Shown here: piece by piece, positions 38,079 to 46,447 of the stretch | Layout: each line of letters opens with the position of its first letter | Numbering within the stretch: position 1 is the stretch's first letter | Assembly: GCF_018403265.1 (NCBI RefSeq) | Contig: NZ_BOSI01000012.1 | Location: 1-60,315, forward strand | Length of the DNA stretch: 60,315 bases | Reading direction: 5' to 3' | From: Paenibacillus sp. J31TS4 | GTDB lineage: Bacteria > Bacillota > Bacilli > Paenibacillales > NBRC-103111 | The notes under the pieces: generated by a model | Told to the model about the DNA's origin: nothing | What the model saw: only the letters and a program-made list of their open reading frames with translations | The model's database searches: none | Made by a program: the position numbers and the translations under genes

Positions 38079-38678
38079 TTACGGGCGACGGCACCGAAAG
38101 ATCCGGAACCCCTTCGCCTTATTCGCCTCCTGCACGGATGCAAAGAGACTTTCCAGCTTGGCGAACGCCGAGGGTGCTCCCTGTTTCTTCTGGATGACTA
38201 CCCATAGTTCCCCTCCCGGCTCCAGGCACTCTCTCGCCTGCTCGAAGATGCCGTGGACGACCTCTTTGCCTGCCCGAATGGGAGGATTCGTCAAAATGCA
38301 ATGGAACCGTTCCTCTTTCACGGCCTCCAGCATATTGCTTTGCAGTACCCGTACATTGGAAATCTCGTTCCTTCTTGCATTCTCACGAGCCAGCTCAACC
38401 GCGCGTTCATTGATGTCCACCATGGTTACGCTCCCCGCCTCCGCTAGGTGGGCAGCGGTAAGGCCGATCGGTCCATAGCCGCACCCGACATCAAGCACCT
38501 TGGCATCCTGCGGGATCTCCATTGTGTCGATCAGCAGCTTGCTTCCGAAATCGACTCCTTTTTTGGCGAATACGCCGGCGTCTGTCCAGAAGGTGAACGT
38601 CCTTCCTCGCAGCGTCTCCCGGATTTGCTGACGGTCATGGCCCGATGCCGGGCGCGCACTGTAGTAATGATCGCTCAT
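38079..38678 (-). CDS. RsmC-like class I SAM methyltransferase (YbxB)
   Basis: A 199-residue methyltransferase of the MTS (small) family. SAM-binding motif I is LDVGCGYGPIGLTAAHLA at about residue 61. The acidic motif VTMVDINERAVELA follows, and the target-base motif LTNPPIRAGK (NPPxR type, about residue 131) points to N2-guanine methylation of rRNA as in RsmC. The B. subtilis homologue YbxB lies in the same place between rplL and rpoB; its substrate is inferred from RsmC, not shown. AGGAGG precedes the ATG. It follows the rplL terminator, and the rpoB promoter begins just past its stop. Confidence 0.88.
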   Translation of the reverse strand: MSDHYYSARPASGHDRQQIRETLRGRTFTFWTDAGVFAKKGVDFGSKLLIDTMEIPQDAKVLDVGCGYGPIGLTAAHLAEAGSVTMVDINERAVELARENARRNEISNVRVLQSNMLEAVKEERFHCILTNPPIRAGKEVVHGIFEQARECLEPGGELWVVIQKKQGAPSAFAKLESLFASVQEANKAKGFRIFRCRRP

Positions 38679-38745
38679 CGCGCTGCCTCCTGATGGAAGT
38701 TTGGCTTGCTTGCTCTCCTGGCCCGCGGCGGAGCAGGAGCTATAA

Positions 38746-38778
38746 GAAAACCCCTTGAAGGCTTCTTCAAGGGGTTTC
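38746..38778 (-). terminator. Terminator after rplL
   Basis: Minus strand: AAACCCCTTGAAG, loop AAGC, CTTCAAGGGGTTT then TCTTAT. A 13-pair perfect stem 20 bases after the rplL stop. Confidence 0.9.
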
Positions 38779-38796
38779 GTCTATTCGGAAACCGAA

Positions 38797-39162
38797 TTAC
38801 TTCACTTCTACAGTTGCGCCAGCATCGGTCAGCTTCGCTTTTACTGCTTCTGCGTCTTCTTTGCTTACTTTTTCTTTGATCGGCTTCGGTGCGCCGTCTA
38901 CCAGGTCTTTTGCTTCTTTCAGGCCAAGACCAGTGATTTCGCGAACCACTTTGATGACGTTGATTTTCGACGCGCCAGCGTTGGTCAGGATTACGTCGAA
39001 TTCGGATTGCTCTTCTGCTTCTGCAGCGGCACCTGCGCCACCCATAACTGCTACCGGAGCAGCTGCGGTTACGCCGAATTCTTCTTCGATTGCTTTAACC
39101 AGGTCGTTCAGTTCAAGTACAGTCATGCCTTTAATGGCTTCGAGGATTTGCTCTTTGCTCAT
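38797..39162 (-). CDS. rplL: 50S ribosomal protein L7/L12
   Basis: The 121-residue stalk protein, present in several copies and recruiting translation GTPases. [20 protein letters not shown] start, an Ala/Glu hinge (about residues 38-53) and the globular C-terminal domain with [20 protein letters not shown]. The ATG at 39162 is the family start; five codons upstream in frame are excluded. 61 bases after rplJ. Confidence 0.98.
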   Translation of the reverse strand: MSKEQILEAIKGMTVLELNDLVKAIEEEFGVTAAAPVAVMGGAGAAAEAEEQSEFDVILTNAGASKINVIKVVREITGLGLKEAKDLVDGAPKPIKEKVSKEDAEAVKAKLTDAGATVEVK

Positions 39163-39223
39163 TGTATGAACCTCCAAATTTAGTAATGGTTAGGATATGG
39201 CTATTCGTTAGCCGGCGGCTAAC

Positions 39224-39742
39224 TTACGCTTCTGCAGCTTCCGCTCCGCCTTCTTGCTTCTCGGATACGGCTTTGACAGCCAGCGCGAAGTTGCGCATCG
39301 GAGCTTGCAGCACGCTGAGGAGCATGGAGAGCAGACCTTCTCTGGACGGCAGATCAGCCAGTGCCTTGATTTGGTTTACGTCTACCACTTTTCCTTCTAC
39401 AACGCCAGCTTTCACGCTCAGCTTGTCGTTCTTCTTAGCGAAGTCGGACAGGATCTTGGCAGGAGCGACAACGTCGTCCTTGCTGAATGCGATGGCGGTC
39501 GGACCGGTCAGAGCCGAGTCCAGTTCTGTCAATTCGGCTTCCGCGGTAGCGCGACGAACCAAAGTGTTCTTCAGAACTTGGAATTCTACACCAGCTTCGC
39601 GCAGTTGCTTGCGGAGCTCGGTTACTTGCTTCACGTTCAACCCGCGGTAGTCGGCGACGATCGTGCAAGAGCTCTCTTTGAGCTTCGCCGTTACGTCGGA
39701 CACGAGTTGAGCTTTTTCCTCACGAACTTGTGCGTTTCCCAT
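39224..39742 (-). CDS. rplJ: 50S ribosomal protein L10
   Basis: A 172-residue L10, the base of the L7/L12 stalk. The N-terminal domain has [20 protein letters not shown]; the C-terminal helix that binds L7/L12 dimers ends [12 protein letters not shown]. It is regulated through the L10 leader just upstream, and has an internal promoter in front of that leader. AGGAGGTG precedes the ATG. Confidence 0.98.
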   Translation of the reverse strand: MGNAQVREEKAQLVSDVTAKLKESSCTIVADYRGLNVKQVTELRKQLREAGVEFQVLKNTLVRRATAEAELTELDSALTGPTAIAFSKDDVVAPAKILSDFAKKNDKLSVKAGVVEGKVVDVNQIKALADLPSREGLLSMLLSVLQAPMRNFALAVKAVSEKQEGGAEAAEA

Positions 39743-39790
39743 CGATTACACCTCCTAGACGTTAACTTATGGACCGCGTTCTGATTCCTG

Positions 39791-39935
39791 GCAAAAAGAA
39801 AAGCCTTCGCAGACAGTACGAAGGCATGATGGTCGGCATTTCAAATGAAACACGATTCTATCAAGACACCTCGGCAGGAAATTAAGCTATTGCTAGCACC
39901 TGCTGTCTACGGTAGCATATTCGATTTTAGAACAT
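39791..39935 (-). promoter_or_regulatory. Ribosomal protein L10 leader with terminator hairpin
   Basis: The leader between rplA and rplJ contains the conserved L10-binding part (minus strand CCGTAGACAGCAGGTGC, later TTAATTTCCTGCCGAGG) as in the L10 leader RNA of Firmicutes. It ends in a terminator-like hairpin GCCTTCG, nine-base loop, CGAAGGC, followed by TTTTCTTTTT (39791-39825). Excess L10, with L7/L12, is expected to reduce rplJ-rplL expression. Confidence 0.85.
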
Positions 39936-39940
39936 CATCT

Positions 39941-39969
39941 AGATTAGCATGCTTGACCGTCTAAGTCAA
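39941..39969 (-). promoter_or_regulatory. Sigma-A promoter of rplJ-rplL
   Basis: Minus strand: -35 TTGACT (39964-39969), 17-base spacer, -10 TAATCT (39941-39946). It lies directly after the rplA stop and starts the L10 leader transcript. Confidence 0.75.
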
Positions 39970-39972
39970 GGC

Positions 39973-40665
39973 TTATCTATACGATTGCAGGTTCAGTTTG
40001 ACGCTCGGGCCCATGGTGGAAGAAATCGCAGCACCCTTCAGGTAAATACCCTTAGCTGCAGCCGGCTTGCTTCTAACAAGCGCTTCGACCAATGCGCGAA
40101 GGTTCTCGCTGAGCTGCTGCTCATTGAAGGATACCTTGCCGATCGGAGCGTGGATCTGTCCCGCTCTGTCGAGACGGTACTCGATCTTACCAGCTTTGAT
40201 TTCTTGAACGGCTTTCGCTACGTCGAACGTAACGGTGCCGGCTTTCGGGTTCGGCATCAGGCCTTTGCCGCCGAGAAGGCGACCCAGCTTACCGACTTCA
40301 CTCATCATGTCCGGAGTGGCAACGCACACGTCGAACTCGAACCAGCCTTGCTGGATCTTGTTGATCATGTCCTGATCGCCTACAAAATCAGCGCCCGCTT
40401 GCTCGGCTTCTTTTGCTTTTTCTCCTTTGGCAAACACAAGCACGCGCTTGGTTTTACCCGTACCGTGCGGCATTACGACAACGCCGCGAACTGCTTGGTC
40501 TTGTTTCTTCGGGTCTACGCCCAGACGAACAGCGACTTCTACAGTCTCGTCGAATTTGGCCGAAGCCGCTTGCTTCACGAGGGAAACAGCTTCTTGCGGC
40601 TCGTACAGAGCGTCCGCGTTGATTGTCTTAGCGGCCTCTACATACTTCTTGCCATGTTTCGGCAT
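39973..40665 (-). CDS. rplA: 50S ribosomal protein L1
   Basis: A 230-residue L1, the mobile arm at the E site and a translational repressor of its own operon in many bacteria. It begins [20 protein letters not shown] and has [20 protein letters not shown] and the family signature near [23 protein letters not shown] 40665 has GGAGG upstream. 116 bases after rplK, a spacer with a GC-rich element that could be an L1 target. Confidence 0.98.
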   Translation of the reverse strand: MPKHGKKYVEAAKTINADALYEPQEAVSLVKQAASAKFDETVEVAVRLGVDPKKQDQAVRGVVVMPHGTGKTKRVLVFAKGEKAKEAEQAGADFVGDQDMINKIQQGWFEFDVCVATPDMMSEVGKLGRLLGGKGLMPNPKAGTVTFDVAKAVQEIKAGKIEYRLDRAGQIHAPIGKVSFNEQQLSENLRALVEALVRSKPAAAKGIYLKGAAISSTMGPSVKLNLQSYR

Positions 40666-40781
40666 TGATGATTCCTCCATTCGTGGTAGTAGCGGATAAT
40701 CCTCCCACTAGACGGCCCGGGGGCCGCTCGCTTAAAGCTTGAAATGATTCCTCATTCCGGGAAGCGTCTATCGCTTATAAA

Positions 40782-41207
40782 TTAGTCTTCGATGGTGATG
40801 CCCATGCTGCGAGCAGTACCTTCGACCATACGCATAGCCGCTTCAACGGAAGCTGCGTTCAGGTCGGGCATTTTTTGCTCGGCAATTTCTTGTACCTTCG
40901 CACGTTTAACCGTAGCAACCTTTTTCTTGTTCGGTTCGCCGGAACCTTTTTCGATTCCTGCTGCAACGCGAAGCAGAACGGCTGCCGGAGGCGTTTTGGT
41001 GACGAACGTAAACGAACGGTCCTCAAACACCGAAATTTCAACCGGGATGATCAGGCCAGCCTGGTCGGCGGTACGAGCGTTAAATTCCTTACAGAATGCC
41101 ATGATGTTCACGCCTGCTTGTCCGAGTGCCGGACCTACTGGCGGAGCCGGGTTGGCTTTTCCTGCGGGAATTTGCAGTTTTACCATTTTGATAACCTTTT
41201 TTGCCAT
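40782..41207 (-). CDS. rplK: 50S ribosomal protein L11
   Basis: A 141-residue L11 at the GTPase-associated centre, needed for stringent-response sensing by RelA. The N-terminal domain has [20 protein letters not shown], with the thiostrepton-contact prolines intact. ATG 41207 has AGGAGG upstream. Confidence 0.98.
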   Translation of the reverse strand: MAKKVIKMVKLQIPAGKANPAPPVGPALGQAGVNIMAFCKEFNARTADQAGLIIPVEISVFEDRSFTFVTKTPPAAVLLRVAAGIEKGSGEPNKKKVATVKRAKVQEIAEQKMPDLNAASVEAAMRMVEGTARSMGITIED

Positions 41208-41253
41208 GTGAGACACCTCCTTGCACGTAGTGTGGTCTAACGGGTTTCCCCTC

Positions 41254-41290
41254 CCACGGACGAAGGCCTATCCGTCCGAATAGACCGTGG
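41254..41290 (-). other. Structured leader hairpin upstream of rplK
   Basis: Minus strand: CCACGG at 41285-41290 pairs perfectly with CCGTGG at 41254-41259, enclosing a second small stem CTATTC/GGATAG. It begins about 10 bases downstream of the rplK promoter -10 box. It may be part of an L11/L1 regulatory leader. Confidence 0.4.
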
Positions 41291-41300
41291 TCTAGAAACC

Positions 41301-41329
41301 ATTATAGCGTATCGGAATGCCGCTGTCGC
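41301..41329 (-). promoter_or_regulatory. Sigma-A promoter of rplK-rplA
   Basis: Minus strand: -10 TATAAT (41301-41306, perfect), 17-base spacer, -35 GCGACA (41324-41329, four of six). Between nusG and rplK. Confidence 0.6.
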
Positions 41330-41346
41330 GACAAAATCCGACGCAA

Positions 41347-41880
41347 TTATAATTTCTCCACTTGATGGAAATCGAGTTCCAGTGGGGTTTCTCTTCCGAA
41401 CATGTTCACATGAACCTTCAGCTTGCTCTTCTCCGGCAGGATCTCCTCCACGGAACCGACGAAGTCGGCGAACGGGCCTACTTTCACGCGAACCGTTTCT
41501 TTCAGATCGAAATCGATCTTCGGCTTCGGTTCTTCCATTCCCATATGCCGCAGAATGGCTTCTACTTCTTCAGGCAGAAGAGCGGTTGGCTTGGAGCCGG
41601 AACCGGTGGAACCGACAAATCCGGTCACTCCGGGTGTATTGCGGACTACGTACCAGGAGTCGTCCGTCTGGATCATCTCGACGAGAACGTATCCCGGATA
41701 GACTTTGCGCATGACGGTTTTCTTCTTGCCGTCTTTGTTCACGATCTCTTCTTCCATCGGAACGAGTACGCGGAAAATCTTATCCTGCATGTTCATGGAC
41801 TCGACCCGTTTTTCCAGGTTCGCCTTGACCTTATTCTCGTACCCTGAGTAAGTATGGACGACATACCATCGTTTTTCCAT
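41347..41880 (-). CDS. nusG: Transcription elongation and antitermination factor NusG
   Basis: A 177-residue NusG with an N-terminal NGN domain (MEKRWYVVHTYSGYENKVKA, then YPGYVLVEM) and a C-terminal KOW domain (VKVGPFADFVGSVEEI). It binds RNA polymerase and modulates pausing and antitermination on rRNA operons. ATG 41880 has AGGGTGA about five bases upstream; a GTG three codons earlier touches the ribosome site. 18 bases after secE. Confidence 0.98.
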   Translation of the reverse strand: MEKRWYVVHTYSGYENKVKANLEKRVESMNMQDKIFRVLVPMEEEIVNKDGKKKTVMRKVYPGYVLVEMIQTDDSWYVVRNTPGVTGFVGSTGSGSKPTALLPEEVEAILRHMGMEEPKPKIDFDLKETVRVKVGPFADFVGSVEEILPEKSKLKVHVNMFGRETPLELDFHQVEKL

Positions 41881-41898
41881 CACATTCACCCTAATTTC

Positions 41899-42111
41899 TT
41901 ATTCCGTTATCCAACGGACAATACTGGAGATCCCGAGGTCAAGCAGGGTAAAATAAATTGTCACGAAGACAACGGTGACCACTACAACAATGGTATAGCT
42001 CACCAGTTCCTTGCGATTGGGCCACTTGACCTTCTTCAGTTCTGCCCAGCTCTCGCCGAAGAACGAAAAAGTTGAGCTAAATCCCCGCTTCAAACTACCC
42101 AAGAATGCCAC
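41899..42111 (-). CDS. secE: Preprotein translocase subunit SecE
   Basis: The 70-residue short form of SecE: amphipathic region with SWAELKKVKWPNRKELVSYT and one membrane helix (about residues 40-62). It clamps SecY in the Sec translocon. The start is GTG at 42111 with GGGGGTG upstream. Between rpmG and nusG, its usual place. Confidence 0.97.
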   Translation of the reverse strand: MAFLGSLKRGFSSTFSFFGESWAELKKVKWPNRKELVSYTIVVVVTVVFVTIYFTLLDLGISSIVRWITE

Positions 42112-42128
42112 TGCTGCACCCCCACTTG

Positions 42129-42278
42129 TTAGCGAGTCTCGCGATGAAGCGTCTGCTCATTGCAAAACTTGCAATACTTCTTCATCTCCATGCGGTCAGG
42201 ATTGTTCCGTTTGTTCTTATTGGACGTATAGTTGCGTTGTTTGCAATTCAGGCACGCCAATGTAATAATAACCCGCAT
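42129..42278 (-). CDS. rpmG: 50S ribosomal protein L33 (zinc-binding form)
   Basis: A 49-residue L33: [20 protein letters not shown], then [16 protein letters not shown]. Two C-x2-C pairs give the zinc site, so this is the zinc-containing paralogue. AGGAGG precedes the ATG. First in rpmG-secE-nusG. Confidence 0.96.
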   Translation of the reverse strand: MRVIITLACLNCKQRNYTSNKNKRNNPDRMEMKKYCKFCNEQTLHRETR

Positions 42279-42361
42279 GATCACACCTCCTGGACAATCT
42301 AGCATTAATTAAAGAAACCCGATTGTCTTAGGAAGTACCACGACAAAGGGTTACCTAAACT

Positions 42362-42390
42362 AACTTATCATACCCGGAAAGCTCTGTCAA
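42362..42390 (-). promoter_or_regulatory. Sigma-A promoter of rpmG-secE-nusG
   Basis: Minus strand: -35 TTGACA (42385-42390, perfect), 17-base spacer, -10 TAAGTT (42362-42367) with an extended TGA just before it. Downstream of the sigH terminator. Confidence 0.75.
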
Positions 42391-42465
42391 GGAATCTGAT
42401 CCCTACCAGTATGTTCCGCAGCATCTTATTGTAAACCCGGCCGGCCAAATTCTCGTCCGCCGGCA

Positions 42466-42499
42466 CAAAAATAGCTTTTCGCTCGCGAGCGAAAAGCTA
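42466..42499 (-). terminator. Terminator of sigH, overlapping its stop codon
   Basis: A perfect 28-base palindrome (42472-42499), arms TAGCTTTTCGCTCG and CGAGCGAAAAGCTA, followed on the minus strand by TTTTTG. The TAG at the 5' edge of the stem is the stop codon of sigH. Confidence 0.93.
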
Positions 42500-43144
42500 C
42501 ATGTTGTCTCGCACTTCCAAATACCGCTCCAGCTTGCGTTTCACTCTCTGCAGCGCGTTGTCGATCGATTTCACATGACGGTCCAGATCGACGGCGATCT
42601 CCTGATACGAACGTCCGTCCAGGTACAACATCAGCACCCGGCGCTCAAGCTCGCTCAGAATCTCTCCCATCTTGTCTTCCAGACCAAAAAATTCCTCCTG
42701 GTTAATAATAAGTTCTTCGGGATCGGTTACCCGGGAACCGCAAATCACGTCGAGCAGCGTTCGGTCCGAATCCTCGTCGTAAATAGGCTTGTCCAACGAC
42801 ACATACGAGTTCAGCGGAATATGCTTCTGCCTGGTCGCCGTCTTAATGGCCGTGATGATCTGTCTTGTTATGCAGATTTCGGCGAATGCCTTGAACGAAG
42901 CGAGCCTGTCCCCGCGAAAGTCGCGGATGGCTTTGTACAGGCCGATCATCCCTTCCTGGACGATATCTTCCCGGTCTGCGCCGATTAAAAAATAGGATCG
43001 GGCCTTCGCCCTCACGAAATTCTTGTATTTATTGATTAGGTATTCCAATGCGCCGCTGTTGCCTTCACGAACCGCTTCGACGTTGTCCTCGTCGGTCTTG
43101 AGTTCATAGACATCGTTTCTCAACTCATTGAGGTCAACATTCAC
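42497..43144 (-). CDS. sigH: RNA polymerase sigma factor SigH (sigma-H)
   Basis: A 215-residue sigma-70 family factor that drives early sporulation and post-exponential genes. Region 2 is RAKARSYFLIGADREDIVQE then GLYKAIRDF; region 4 carries the helix-turn-helix SYQEIAVDLDRHVKSIDNAL. The start is GTG at 43144 (MNVDLNELRNDVYEL): GGAGG lies eight bases before it, whereas a TTG two codons upstream is only two bases from it. Its own promoter with TATACT lies about 60 bases upstream, and its terminator includes the stop codon. Confidence 0.97.
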   Translation of the reverse strand: MNVDLNELRNDVYELKTDEDNVEAVREGNSGALEYLINKYKNFVRAKARSYFLIGADREDIVQEGMIGLYKAIRDFRGDRLASFKAFAEICITRQIITAIKTATRQKHIPLNSYVSLDKPIYDEDSDRTLLDVICGSRVTDPEELIINQEEFFGLEDKMGEILSELERRVLMLYLDGRSYQEIAVDLDRHVKSIDNALQRVKRKLERYLEVRDNM

Positions 43145-43203
43145 AGACAATCCCTCCGGGCCTGGCCATTTAGGCAACTACCTCAGCTTCCAAGCTGAGT
43201 CCT

Positions 43204-43233
43204 AGTATACATGAACGATTCAACGAGCGTCAA
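43204..43233 (-). promoter_or_regulatory. Sigma-A promoter of sigH
   Basis: Minus strand: -35 TTGACG (43228-43233), 18-base spacer, -10 TATACT (43204-43209). A small hairpin CTCAGCTT/AAGCTGAG follows in the leader. In Bacillus the sigH promoter is AbrB-repressed; no AbrB site can be judged by eye. Confidence 0.65.
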
Positions 43234-43279
43234 CAGATGTTGGCAGAATTGCTGGGGGATTTTTACAATTGCCGACTTG

Positions 43280-43795
43280 TTAGCTTTGCCCTCTCCGCCA
43301 TTTTTCGAACAGCTGTTTCACCTCGTCGGACAGCCGCGCGTCCAGCCGGTTCGCCTTTTCCTGCCGTTCCGTCTCGAGACGTCGGCCAATCTCCCTTTGG
43401 CTCTCCTTCACCTTGGTGAACAGCTCCCGGGCCGGCAGCCGGAGCGCCCCCCGCCCGAAGATGACGTGCTGCTCGGTCATGTCCGACGTGGCGACATACA
43501 CCTGGCGCCGCCGGCCCTGAAGGTCGCTGACCAGCCGTTCGATCAGCTCGTCGGCCGTCTCCTTCTCGCGGGTGAAGAGGACATGCACCTGGCGCTGCTC
43601 CTCCTTGACCGCCTGTCCCGGCACCTGGTGGGCGTCGAACACGACATAGACCTGCATGCCGGAATAGGCACGGTAGTCGGCGAGGATGTCGATCAGCCGT
43701 TCCCTCGCCTCCTCGAGTCGAATATCCCGCAGCTTCTTCAGCTCGGGCCACGCGCCGATGATGTTATAGCCGTCGACGATGAGCACTTCCTTCAT
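43280..43795 (-). CDS. rae1: NYN-domain ribosome-associated mRNA endonuclease (Rae1/YacP)
   Basis: A 171-residue NYN (PIN-like) nuclease. Catalytic Asp residues are visible in VLIVDGYNIIGAW, YVVFDAHQ and VATSDMTEQ. B. subtilis Rae1 enters the ribosomal A site and cuts mRNA during translation. The C-terminus is a long charged helix. It follows rlmB by six bases, in the conserved run cysS-mrnC-rlmB-rae1-sigH. The ribosome site is weak (AGG), consistent with coupling to rlmB. Confidence 0.92.
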   Translation of the reverse strand: MKEVLIVDGYNIIGAWPELKKLRDIRLEEARERLIDILADYRAYSGMQVYVVFDAHQVPGQAVKEEQRQVHVLFTREKETADELIERLVSDLQGRRRQVYVATSDMTEQHVIFGRGALRLPARELFTKVKESQREIGRRLETERQEKANRLDARLSDEVKQLFEKWRRGQS

Positions 43796-43801
43796 AACGG
43801 C

Positions 43802-44551
43802 CTACCGAGCCGTTTCCCGGAACCGTCTCTGCCGAAGTCCTTCGTACAAAATAACGGAAGCCGCAACCGAGGCGTTCAGGGAATTGATGCTCCCGACCAT
43901 AGGCAGCTTCACCAGAAAATCGCAATTGTCGCGGACAAGCCGCCCCATGCCTTTGGCTTCGTTGCCGATCACGACGGCGAGCGGCATCGTGAGATCGCTC
44001 TCGTAAACGGTCTGATCCGCTGCCCCGTCCGCCCCTGCGATCCAGATCCCTCTTTCTTTGAGCTTGTCCATTGTCTGCACGAGGTTGGTCACTTTGGCAA
44101 CGGGCACGTATTCGATGGCGCCTACCGAGATTTTGGACACGGTAGCCGTCAGGCCGACGGACCTGCGCTTCGGGATAATGATTCCATGCAGTCCCGTGCA
44201 TTCCGCCGTCCGCAGAATCGCTCCCAGGTTGTGGGGGTCCTCGATCTCGTCGAGGATGAGAAGGAACGGCACCTCTCCCCGGCTCTCCGCCTTCGCGAGG
44301 ATATCCTCCACGCTCGCATAATCGTATGCGGCCACCTGAGCGACCACGCCCTGGTTCTGTACGCCCTCGACCATTTGGTCCAGCTTGCGGCGGTCGGTCT
44401 GCTGTACGACGATGCCGCTTGCCTTGGCTTCGACCAGAATCGGGTGAATGTAATGCTTCTGCGCATTGTCCGCGACCCAGATCTTGTGGATGGTCCGCCC
44501 CGACTTCAGCGCCTCCAGCACGGAGTGCTTGCCGGCAATGTATTCTTCCAT
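43802..44551 (-). CDS. rlmB: 23S rRNA 2'-O-methyltransferase RlmB (SpoU family)
   Basis: A 249-residue SPOUT methyltransferase, predicted to methylate G2251 in the 23S P loop. The N-terminal substrate-binding domain starts MEEYIAGKHSVLEALKSG. The knotted SAM domain has NLGAILRTAE, VIGNEAKGMGRLVRDNCD and LPMVGSINSLNASVAA. ATG 44551 is preceded by GAAGGAG; it lies four bases after the mrnC stop. An 18-residue upstream extension is in the mrnC coding region and is rejected. Confidence 0.95.
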   Translation of the reverse strand: MEEYIAGKHSVLEALKSGRTIHKIWVADNAQKHYIHPILVEAKASGIVVQQTDRRKLDQMVEGVQNQGVVAQVAAYDYASVEDILAKAESRGEVPFLLILDEIEDPHNLGAILRTAECTGLHGIIIPKRRSVGLTATVSKISVGAIEYVPVAKVTNLVQTMDKLKERGIWIAGADGAADQTVYESDLTMPLAVVIGNEAKGMGRLVRDNCDFLVKLPMVGSINSLNASVAASVILYEGLRQRRFRETAR

Positions 44552-44555
44552 GGCT

Positions 44556-45044
44556 CTAGTCTCCTTCGCTTGGTTGATCTGAGGCCGGGTCCGGTTCCGC
44601 CACATGCTGAGGGCCGGCTCCGCTCGCCTCCCCGGCGAGCGGCTTGCCCAGAATGAGATCCATCAACTCGCGCAGCCGCCCGAACCGTCTCGCGCAATAC
44701 AAATAGCCGATCAGGCATTCGAACCCGGTAGCCAGCCGATAAATGACGATGTCGGTATTGCGCGGCGCGCTGCCCGACTTGGCGTTGCGGCCTCTGCGGA
44801 CAATGTCCAGCTCCTCCTCGTCCAGTAGCGGCGTCCAGATGTCGAGCGCCTTGGCCTGAGACTTGGCGGAGACGTAGGACGTTGCCTCTTGATGGAGATG
44901 ATGGACCCGCTGGTTCGGCTGGGCGATGAGGTATTGGCGGATCATCAGCTCATAGACGGCGTCTCCGATGTACGCGAGGACGAGCGGCTGCATGAGTCGC
45001 GGATCCTTGCCCGGCGCGGCATAGAGCAGTCCTTCTTCTTCCAT
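44556..45044 (-). CDS. mrnC: Mini-ribonuclease III (MrnC)
   Basis: A 162-residue protein consisting of a catalytic RNase III domain only, without the double-stranded RNA-binding domain. The motif LAYIGDAVYELMIRQYLI carries the catalytic acidic residues; RRGRNAKSG is typical of MrnC. It processes the ends of 23S precursor rRNA. The C-terminus has an extra Gly/Pro-rich tail (about 20 residues) not seen in most homologues I recall. ATG 45044 lies eight bases after the cysS stop; a longer in-frame start overlaps cysS. Confidence 0.94.
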   Translation of the reverse strand: MEEEGLLYAAPGKDPRLMQPLVLAYIGDAVYELMIRQYLIAQPNQRVHHLHQEATSYVSAKSQAKALDIWTPLLDEEELDIVRRGRNAKSGSAPRNTDIVIYRLATGFECLIGYLYCARRFGRLRELMDLILGKPLAGEASGAGPQHVAEPDPASDQPSEGD

Positions 45045-45052
45045 CCCGTCCC

Positions 45053-46447
45053 TCACTTCCGGCGCCACCGGATGCCCTGCGGCGTATCCTCCAATAGAAT
45101 CCCCTGATCCGTCAGCAACTGCCGGATTTCGTCGGCGCGCGCCCAGTTCTTAGTCGCTCTGGCCTCGGTCCGCTCGGCGATCAGCCGCTCGACCTCCTCG
45201 TCGAGGAGCTCTTCTTCCTTGGCGCTCCAAATACCGAGAATTTCGTTCATCTCAGCGAAAAGCGCCTGGATGCGCTCGAGCGACATCCGGCTCACCTCCG
45301 CGTTCTTCAAATACCGGTTCGTCTCGGCCACGAGATCGAAGACAGCGGTGATGGCGTCGGCCGTATTGAAGTCGTCGTCCATCTTGGCGAAGAAGAAGTC
45401 GCGGATACGCGCCAGTGCCGCTTCCAGCTCTTCGTCCTCCGGCAGATCGGCCGCGCTCTTGAGCCGGTACTCGAGATTCGCCAGACTGTTCTGGATGCGC
45501 TCAAGACTGTTCTCTGCCTGCCGTACCGTCTCCTCGCTGAAGTTAAGCGGACTACGGTAGTGCGCCGCCAGCATGAAGTATCGGATCACCTCGGGGCGGA
45601 ATGTCTTCAGGATCTCGCGGACGTTCAGCCCGTTGCCGAGCGACTTGGACATCTTCTCGTTGTTAATGTTCAAATATCCGTTATGGAGCCAGTAGTTCGC
45701 CAGCGGATGGCCGTGGAGCGCCTCCGACTGGGCAACCTCGCATTCGTGGTGAGGGAACTGCAGATCCTGCCCGCCTCCGTGGATGTCGATCGTCTCGCCG
45801 AGGTATTTTTTGGCCATGGCGGAGCATTCGATATGCCAACCCGGACGGCCTTCTCCCCACGGGCTCGGCCAGGAAATCTCGCCCGGCTTCGCCGCCTTCC
45901 AGAGTACAAAATCCTGCGGATGCTCCTTACGCTGGTCGACCTCCACGCGGATGCCGAACTGCAGCTCCTCGATATTCTGGTGCGAGATCTTGCCGTATTC
46001 CGGGAATTTGAGCGTCCGGAAATAGACGTCGCCTCCGCTTTCATAGGCGAAGCCCTTGGCTACCAACTCTTCAATGAAGACGATGATCTCCGGTATGTTC
46101 TCGGTCACCCGCGGGTGGATTGCACCGTCCACGCCAAGCGTGCGGGTATCCTCCAGATACGCTTCGATATACTTGGCCGCAAGCTCCGGCACAGTGCTGC
46201 CGGTTTCCTCGGCTTTGCGGATCAGCTTGTCGTCAACGTCGGTGAAGTTCACCACATAGCGGACGTCATAGCCCTGTTGGGTCAAATACCGCTTCACGAC
46301 GTCGAACACGATCAGCGGCCGCGCGTTGCCGATATGGATATAGTCATAGACTGTAGGGCCGCACACGTACATCGTGACGCGGCCGGGCTCCTGGGACTGG
46401 AACGTTTCCTTCGTCCGGGTAACCGTATTATAGACTTTTAATGCCAT
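45053..46447 (-). CDS. cysS: Cysteinyl-tRNA synthetase
   Basis: A 464-residue class I synthetase. HIGH-type motif HIGNARPL after CGPTVYDY, the zinc ligands Cys in CGPTV, Cys in HIECSAM and the HHECE pair, and KMSKSLGN at about 268. The ATG at 46447 ([14 protein letters not shown]) overlaps the cysE end by ten bases; the 28-residue upstream extension is inside cysE. Expression is controlled with cysE by the cysteine T-box. Confidence 0.97.
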   Translation of the reverse strand: MALKVYNTVTRTKETFQSQEPGRVTMYVCGPTVYDYIHIGNARPLIVFDVVKRYLTQQGYDVRYVVNFTDVDDKLIRKAEETGSTVPELAAKYIEAYLEDTRTLGVDGAIHPRVTENIPEIIVFIEELVAKGFAYESGGDVYFRTLKFPEYGKISHQNIEELQFGIRVEVDQRKEHPQDFVLWKAAKPGEISWPSPWGEGRPGWHIECSAMAKKYLGETIDIHGGGQDLQFPHHECEVAQSEALHGHPLANYWLHNGYLNINNEKMSKSLGNGLNVREILKTFRPEVIRYFMLAAHYRSPLNFSEETVRQAENSLERIQNSLANLEYRLKSAADLPEDEELEAALARIRDFFFAKMDDDFNTADAITAVFDLVAETNRYLKNAEVSRMSLERIQALFAEMNEILGIWSAKEEELLDEEVERLIAERTEARATKNWARADEIRQLLTDQGILLEDTPQGIRWRRK

